Shown in pieces: positions 59,579 to 64,000 of a stretch of 64,000 nucleotides of DNA. Location: the NCBI RefSeq assembly GCF_004114375.1, contig NZ_CP034692.1:124001-188000 (forward strand), read 5' to 3'. Positions within the stretch are counted from its first letter, which is position 1. Each line of letters starts with the position of its first letter. The notes beneath the pieces are model-generated. The model did not search any database. It was not told where the DNA came from and worked only from the letters and a program-made list of their open reading frames with translations. The position numbers were made by a program, and so were the translations under genes. This DNA is from Halorubrum sp. BOL3-1 (GTDB lineage: Archaea > Halobacteriota > Halobacteria > Halobacteriales > Haloferacaceae).

Positions 59579-61081
59579 ATGGATGTGGTCCCGGACATCG
59601 ACGGCGTTGCCGGCGAGTCAATCGTCGTTATCGGCGGCGGATTCGGCGGACTCTCGACGGCCTGCTACCTCGCGGACGCCGGCGCGGACGTCACTCTCTT
59701 GGAGAAGAACGAGCAGCTCGGCGGTCGCGCCAGCCGGCTCGAAGTCGACGGCTTCCAGTTCGACATGGGGCCGTCGTGGTACCTGATGCCGGACGTCTTC
59801 GAGCGGTTCTTCGACCACTTCGGCCGGTCTCCGGACGAGTTCTACGAGTTGGAACGGCTCGACCCGCACTACCGGGTGTTCTGGAAGGACGGCGACAAGG
59901 TCGACGTGCTCCCGGACCGCGAGGAGAACAGGGAGATATTCGAGTCGTACGAGCCGGGCGCGGGCGAGGCGTTCGACGCCTATCTGGAGGAGTCGAAGCG
60001 GACCTACGAGATCGGGATGGAACACTTCGTGTACGAGGACCGCCCGCGGCTGCGCGACTACGTCGACACCGACGTGATGCGATACTCGTGGGGCCTCTCG
60101 CTGCTCGGCAAGATGCAGGGGCACGTAGAGGACTACTTCGACCACCCGAAGCTCCAGCAGCTGATGCAGTACACGCTCGTGTTCCTCGGCGGCTCACCGA
60201 CGAACACGCCGGCGCTGTACAACCTGATGAGCCACGTCGACTACAACATGGGCGTCTACTACCCTGACGGTGGGGTCGGTGCGGTCGTCGACGGCATCGT
60301 CGAACTCGCGGAGGACCTCGGCGTCGAGTTCGTCACGGACGCCGAGGTCACGGCAATCGAGGGTCGCTACGGCGCGTTCGCTGTCGACACCGAGAACGAC
60401 GAGCGCTACCTCGCGGACCGGGTCGTCTCCGACGCCGACTACGCGCACACCGAACAGGCGCTGCTCCCGGAGCGGAAACGGCAGTACACCGAGGAGTACT
60501 GGGAGTCGCGGACGTACGCTCCCTCCGCGTTCCTGCTGTACCTCGGCGTCGAGGGCGACGTGCCGAACCTCGAACACCACACGCTCGTCCTCCCGACCGA
60601 CTGGAGCGGGCACTTCGAACAGATCTTCGACGACCCCGAGTGGCCCGACGACCCCGCGTATTACCTCTGTGTCCCCTCGAAGACCGACGACACGGTCGCG
60701 CCCGAGGGCCACAGCAACCTCTTCGCCTTGGTGCCGATCGCACCCGGGCTGGAGGACACCCCGGAGCTCCGCAACCGGTACCGCGACCTCGTGATCGACG
60801 ATATCGCCGAGAACACCGACACCGACCTCCGGGGGCGGATCGTCGTCGAGGAGACGTTCTCCGTCGACGACTTCGCGGACCGGTACAACAGCTACGCGGG
60901 CAGCGCGCTCGGGCTGGCACACACGCTCACGCAGACCTCGCTTTTGCGCCCGGGGCACGTCTCCGACGCGGTCGACGGGCTCTACTTCACGGGGTCGACG
61001 ACGACGCCCGGTATCGGCGTCCCGATGTGTCTCATCAGCGGCCAGCTGACCGCGGAGGCGATGGCCGACGACGACGTGTGA
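59579..61081 (+). CDS. crtD: Carotenoid 3,4-desaturase CrtD (bacterioruberin pathway)
   Basis: The 500-residue CrtI-family FAD enzyme has 'SIVVIGGGFGGLSTACYLAD' (FAD Rossmann) and 'LYFTGSTTTPGIGVPMCLIS' near the C-terminus, the conserved FAD/substrate end of phytoene desaturases. Its position directly before lyeJ and cruF identifies it as the desaturase of the C50 carotenoid bacterioruberin. It is membrane-associated. Its stop overlaps the next gene in a GTGA. Confidence 0.9.
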   Translation: MDVVPDIDGVAGESIVVIGGGFGGLSTACYLADAGADVTLLEKNEQLGGRASRLEVDGFQFDMGPSWYLMPDVFERFFDHFGRSPDEFYELERLDPHYRVFWKDGDKVDVLPDREENREIFESYEPGAGEAFDAYLEESKRTYEIGMEHFVYEDRPRLRDYVDTDVMRYSWGLSLLGKMQGHVEDYFDHPKLQQLMQYTLVFLGGSPTNTPALYNLMSHVDYNMGVYYPDGGVGAVVDGIVELAEDLGVEFVTDAEVTAIEGRYGAFAVDTENDERYLADRVVSDADYAHTEQALLPERKRQYTEEYWESRTYAPSAFLLYLGVEGDVPNLEHHTLVLPTDWSGHFEQIFDDPEWPDDPAYYLCVPSKTDDTVAPEGHSNLFALVPIAPGLEDTPELRNRYRDLVIDDIAENTDTDLRGRIVVEETFSVDDFADRYNSYAGSALGLAHTLTQTSLLRPGHVSDAVDGLYFTGSTTTPGIGVPMCLISGQLTAEAMADDDV

Positions 61082-61995
61082 CCGAGGCCGTGAGCGACCA
61101 ACACCGATCCACCACGGACGACCGAGGGCAGTCAGCCGGGAGCGGCCGCGACGGTCTCCGGTACCTGCTCGTCTTGTCGCGGCCGCGCTTCTGGCTGTAC
61201 CTCGCCGGGCCGGTCGCGGTCGGCGTCACCTACGGTATCGGTGACGTGAGCGGGCTGTTCACGCCTGTCACGGTCGCGCTCGCGGCGTACTTCCTCGTCC
61301 CCGCGAACGTCTTCCTCTACGGCGTCAACGACGTGTTCGACGCCGACATCGACGAGCTGAATCCAAAAAAGGAGAGCCGAGAGGCCCGCTGGCGAGGGAG
61401 CAGAGCGGTGGTCGCCGCAGTCGTCGCCGCCGGCGCGCTCGGGCTCGCGACGCTCGCGGTCACGCCTCGGGTCGCGTGGCCGTACCTGCTCGGGTTCCTC
61501 GCCCTGGCGGTCGGGTACAGCGCGCCGCCCGCGCGTTTCAAGACGACGCCCTTCCTCGACTCGCTGTCGAACGGGCTGTACGCCCTCCCCGGCGCGGCGG
61601 CGTACGCGACGGTCGCGGGCGCGCACCCGCCGCTCGCGGCGCTCGTCGGCGCGTGGCTCTGGACGATGGGGATGCACACGTTCTCCGCGATCCCGGACAT
61701 CGAGCCGGACCGAGCCGCGGGGATCGACACGACCGCGACGCTGCTCGGGGCGGCGCGCACGTACGCCTACTGCTTCGCGGCGTGGACCGCTGCCGCCGCC
61801 GCGTTCTGGCTCGTCGACCCTCGGCTCGGCGCCCTGCTCGGCGTGTACCCGATCTTCGTCGCGTGGGTGGCGCGTTCGTCGGTCTCGGTCGACCGGGCGT
61901 ACTGGTGGTTCCCGGCGCTGAACACCGTCGTCGGCACGCTGCTGTCGATGGGCGGTCTCTGGCGGGTGTACCCGCTCTGGGAGGCGCTGCCGTGA
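61078..61995 (+). CDS. lyeJ: Lycopene elongase/hydratase LyeJ (UbiA family)
   Basis: The 305-residue membrane prenyltransferase adds two C5 units to lycopene to give the C50 skeleton. Asp-rich motifs are 'YGVNDVFDADIDELNPKKES' and 'AIPDIEPDRAAGIDTTATLL'. About eight transmembrane helices are expected. GTG 61078 starts four bases before the crtD stop ends; GTG 61090 ('MSDQHRSTT') is also possible. It is translationally coupled. Confidence 0.9.
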   Translation: MTEAVSDQHRSTTDDRGQSAGSGRDGLRYLLVLSRPRFWLYLAGPVAVGVTYGIGDVSGLFTPVTVALAAYFLVPANVFLYGVNDVFDADIDELNPKKESREARWRGSRAVVAAVVAAGALGLATLAVTPRVAWPYLLGFLALAVGYSAPPARFKTTPFLDSLSNGLYALPGAAAYATVAGAHPPLAALVGAWLWTMGMHTFSAIPDIEPDRAAGIDTTATLLGAARTYAYCFAAWTAAAAAFWLVDPRLGALLGVYPIFVAWVARSSVSVDRAYWWFPALNTVVGTLLSMGGLWRVYPLWEALP

Positions 61996-62930
61996 GCGAC
62001 GGCGACGCCGGGGCGCCGCCGGAGGGCGGCACGGCCGGGAGCGGATCGGCCGACGGCGCGTCCGCCGCCTCGACCGCCTCGGGACTCGACGGACTCCGCG
62101 AGCGCGTGCCCGACACCCGCCGCGAGGCCGAGGCGCTCCTCGACCGACTCGTCCGCGAGAACCGGTTCACCATCGCGGTCGTGTTCCCGCTCGTCGGGGC
62201 GATCGCGCTCGTCGGCAGCGCCGAGGGGTGGGTGCCCGAGCCGTACGCCTTCCACCCGTGGTTCGTGCTGTTCGGCGTGATCGTGATGCGGTCGCCGCTC
62301 GTCGTCGGGCTGCTGCCGACGGTCGACCGCCGCGCGCTCGGCTGGATCGGCGTCCTGACCGCGTACACGTACCTGATCGAGGGCGTCGGCGTGGCCACCG
62401 GCTGGCCGTACGGCCAGTTCGCGTACATCGTCGACCTCGGGCCGATGCTCGCCGGCGTGCCGGTCGCGCTCCCCGTCTTCTTCATCCCGCTCGTGACGAA
62501 CGCCTACCTGCTGTGTCTGCTCCTGCTCGGCCCGCGGGCGGACTCGATGTGGGTCCGGTTGGCGACGGTGATCCCGACCGTCGTCGCGATGGACGTCGTG
62601 TTGGACCCCGGAGCGGTCGCGCTCGGGTTCTGGAACTTCGGCGGCGGCGCGTTCTACGGGGTCCCGCTCTCGAACTACGCCGGGTGGGTGCTGTCGGCGG
62701 TCGTCGCGGTCGTCACGCTCGATCGGGCGTTCTCGGCGGCAGAGATTCGGGAGCGCCTCCGCGACTGCGAGTTCATGCTCGACGACATGGTGAGCTTCGT
62801 GATCCTCTGGGGTTCGATCAACGTCTGGTTCGGAAACCTCCTGCCCGCGGCGGTCGCGGCCGCGTTCGGCGTCGGGCTGGTCCGCGCCGACCGGTTCGAC
62901 GCGCGCCTGTTCACCGAGTGGCGACGGTAG
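61992..62930 (+). CDS. cruF: Bisanhydrobacterioruberin hydratase CruF
   Basis: This 312-residue membrane protein has eight hydrophobic helices. Family residues include 'YLIEGVGVATGWPYGQFAYI' and 'MDVVLDPGAVALGFWNFGGG'. It adds the terminal hydroxyl groups that complete bacterioruberin, the red membrane pigment. GTG overlaps the lyeJ stop by four bases. The N-terminus (about 35 residues) is Ser/Gly/Ala-rich and dispensable-looking. Confidence 0.9.
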   Translation: MSDGDAGAPPEGGTAGSGSADGASAASTASGLDGLRERVPDTRREAEALLDRLVRENRFTIAVVFPLVGAIALVGSAEGWVPEPYAFHPWFVLFGVIVMRSPLVVGLLPTVDRRALGWIGVLTAYTYLIEGVGVATGWPYGQFAYIVDLGPMLAGVPVALPVFFIPLVTNAYLLCLLLLGPRADSMWVRLATVIPTVVAMDVVLDPGAVALGFWNFGGGAFYGVPLSNYAGWVLSAVVAVVTLDRAFSAAEIRERLRDCEFMLDDMVSFVILWGSINVWFGNLLPAAVAAAFGVGLVRADRFDARLFTEWRR

Positions 62931-62957
62931 CGAGCGCGTCCGCTCCGCTCGGCTGCG

Positions 62958-62966
62958 CTTATATAC
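62958..62966 (+). promoter_or_regulatory. TATA box and RBS of dacZ
   Basis: 'cttatatac' at 62958-62966 predicts transcription from about 62990. A Shine-Dalgarno 'gggagg' at 63025-63030 lies 10 nt before ATG 63041, so the leader is about 50 nt. Confidence 0.6.
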
Positions 62967-63040
62967 TGGGACCTCCTCCGTTCGACCGTGACCGACGGCG
63001 GCATTCGCACGGGACGACGGAACCGGGAGGACAGAGGGCG

Positions 63041-63598
63041 ATGAGCGATCTCGCGATCGCGTACGACGACCACGAGCGGGTGCGCGAGGTCGTCGACCGG
63101 CTCATCTACTGCGCCGAAGGCGTCAGCGTCTCCTTCGACGGGTACGACGAGGCCCACGTGAAGGGACCGGGGCTGTACTTCGCCGTCATCGGTGACAGCG
63201 ACTACGGCGCGTACGCGGACCCGATGGGAGACAACCGCTGGCCGCGCGACGACTGTCCGTCCGTCTTCGACGAGGACGCGTTCGCGGCCGCCGCCGAGTC
63301 GGTGAGCGTCGCGCGGGACGGCGGCGTCGTCGTCGCGGTCGACGGCGAGGTCGAGACCCAGATGGTCCGGTTCCGCGACCTGGGCACCCGCGCCGAGGAG
63401 TCGGACCTCGTCGACGACGTGAGCTACGAGCCGTGGATGGGGTCGCGCCACATGAGCGCGATCGAGACCTCGGTCCGCCCCGAGGTCGTCGCGACGGTGA
63501 CGCTGAGCGAGGAGACCGGCCGTGTCAGCGTCTTCCGCGACGGCGAGGCGGACAGCACGGGGCGCGAGGCGATCGGCGGCCGCTGGCGCGTCGAGTAG
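63041..63598 (+). CDS. dacZ: Diadenylate cyclase (DacZ-like)
   Basis: The 185-residue protein is a compact DisA_N-type nucleotidyltransferase as found in archaea: 'GLYFAVIGDSDYGAYADPMG' and 'DNRWPRDDCP', and the RHxxA motif in 'WMGSRHMSAIETSVRPEVVA' (Arg-His). These match the archaeal c-di-AMP synthase DacZ studied in Haloferax. The DGA motif appears as 'VDGEV' or 'RDGGVVV' and is somewhat diverged. The product c-di-AMP regulates potassium uptake and osmotic state. It is followed by a usp gene after about 60 bp. Confidence 0.82.
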   Translation: MSDLAIAYDDHERVREVVDRLIYCAEGVSVSFDGYDEAHVKGPGLYFAVIGDSDYGAYADPMGDNRWPRDDCPSVFDEDAFAAAAESVSVARDGGVVVAVDGEVETQMVRFRDLGTRAEESDLVDDVSYEPWMGSRHMSAIETSVRPEVVATVTLSEETGRVSVFRDGEADSTGREAIGGRWRVE

Positions 63599-63659
63599 CG
63601 CTCCCGGAGTCCGGTACCGAGGCCCCACGGTTAAGCCGCCGCCGAGCGAACGACGACAC

Positions 63660-64000
63660 ATGTACGACGACATCCTGGTGCCGACCGACGGGAGCGAGGC
63701 CGTGGACCGCGCGCTCGACCACGCGATCCGGCTGGCGACCGACCACGACGCGACGGTCCACGCGCTGTACGTCGTCGACCGGCGGATCGCGACCGCCAAC
63801 TCCGGCGACCTCCACGACGAGGTCGTCGACGACCTCGAGGCCCAGGGCGAGGCGGCGGTCGACGCGGTCGCGGACGTGGCCGCCGAGGCGGGTCTCGACG
63901 TCGAGACCCACATCGCGCACGGTACGCCCGACACCGAAATCGTCGCGTACGCCGACGAGACCGGTATCGACGTGATCGTGATGAGTCCGGAGGGGAAGTC
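63660..64000 (+). CDS. Universal stress protein (UspA domain), cut by the window end
   Basis: The frame starts 'MYDDILVPTDGSEAVDRALD' and runs to 'YADETGIDVIVMSPEGK', an almost complete UspA fold lacking only the ATP loop and last strand, which lie beyond position 64000. It probably has the GxxG-x9-GS motif there. It is located 61 bp after dacZ on the same strand, so the two may be one transcript. Confidence 0.9.
   Translation, partial: MYDDILVPTDGSEAVDRALDHAIRLATDHDATVHALYVVDRRIATANSGDLHDEVVDDLEAQGEAAVDAVADVAAEAGLDVETHIAHGTPDTEIVAYADETGIDVIVMSPEGK

Overview
This window is GC-rich chromosomal DNA from a halophilic archaeon, most likely a Halorubrum-like member of the Haloferacales. The evidence is the set of strongly acidic proteins, AT-rich TATA boxes 25-30 nt ahead of leaderless starts, a CetZ tubulin, the F420 genes cofC and cofG, the archaeal tRNA methyltransferase TrmY, an archaeal type diadenylate cyclase, HtrI-like chemotaxis transducers and the bacterioruberin genes crtD-lyeJ-cruF. 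The lineage is inferred from gene content; no marker gene was compared.

Positions 1-7.6 kb are an accessory zone. It holds a HEAT-repeat protein, two small proteins of unknown function, an IS5-type insertion sequence beside a related miniature element, an HTH regulator, a membrane-anchored Mrr-like nuclease, a cold-shock protein and a ribbon-helix-helix protein whose stop codon was duplicated when a 140-bp miniature transposon landed on it. The zone ends at a scar where two convergent genes (an FKBP prolyl isomerase and a small conserved protein) both lost their 3' ends.

From 7.7 to 26 kb is mostly core sequence: hydrolase, sulfatase-GtrA, TVP38, tRNA-Pro(CGG), trmY and a CHY zinc finger, pyrF, an ATP-grasp protein, tmk, a CNNM/CorC transporter, a universal stress protein, a dihydrolipoamide-dehydrogenase-like flavoprotein, a TSUP transporter, a DUF547 protein, a peroxiredoxin and a UbiA prenyltransferase. 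From 26 to 35 kb are two chemotaxis transducers, a GH15 glucoamylase, thioredoxin, glutaredoxin and another flavoprotein. From 35 to 50 kb are an M20 peptidase, a cupin, two unusual Rieske-domain fusions (to glutamate-synthase-like and to thiamine-pyrophosphate enzyme domains), an APC transporter with an RCK regulatory protein, a second TSUP transporter, a JAMM desampylase and a DsrE protein. From 50 to 64 kb are a sugar-epimerase-like protein, cetZ1-cofC-cofG, MscS, MATE, thiE-thiM, an SDR, crtD-lyeJ-cruF, a diadenylate cyclase and a universal stress protein cut by the window end.

The most striking unexplained signal is a family of complex hairpin-rich repeats. Two nearly full copies lie about 35 kb apart in opposite orientation. 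Their conserved blocks are separated by hairpins whose sequences differ but still pair. A third, partial copy sits in frame inside the CHY zinc-finger gene. A second theme is gene decay: six genes carry one- or two-base frameshifts and two more are truncated at one junction. Several of the frameshifts fall in G/C runs, so sequencing error must be excluded.
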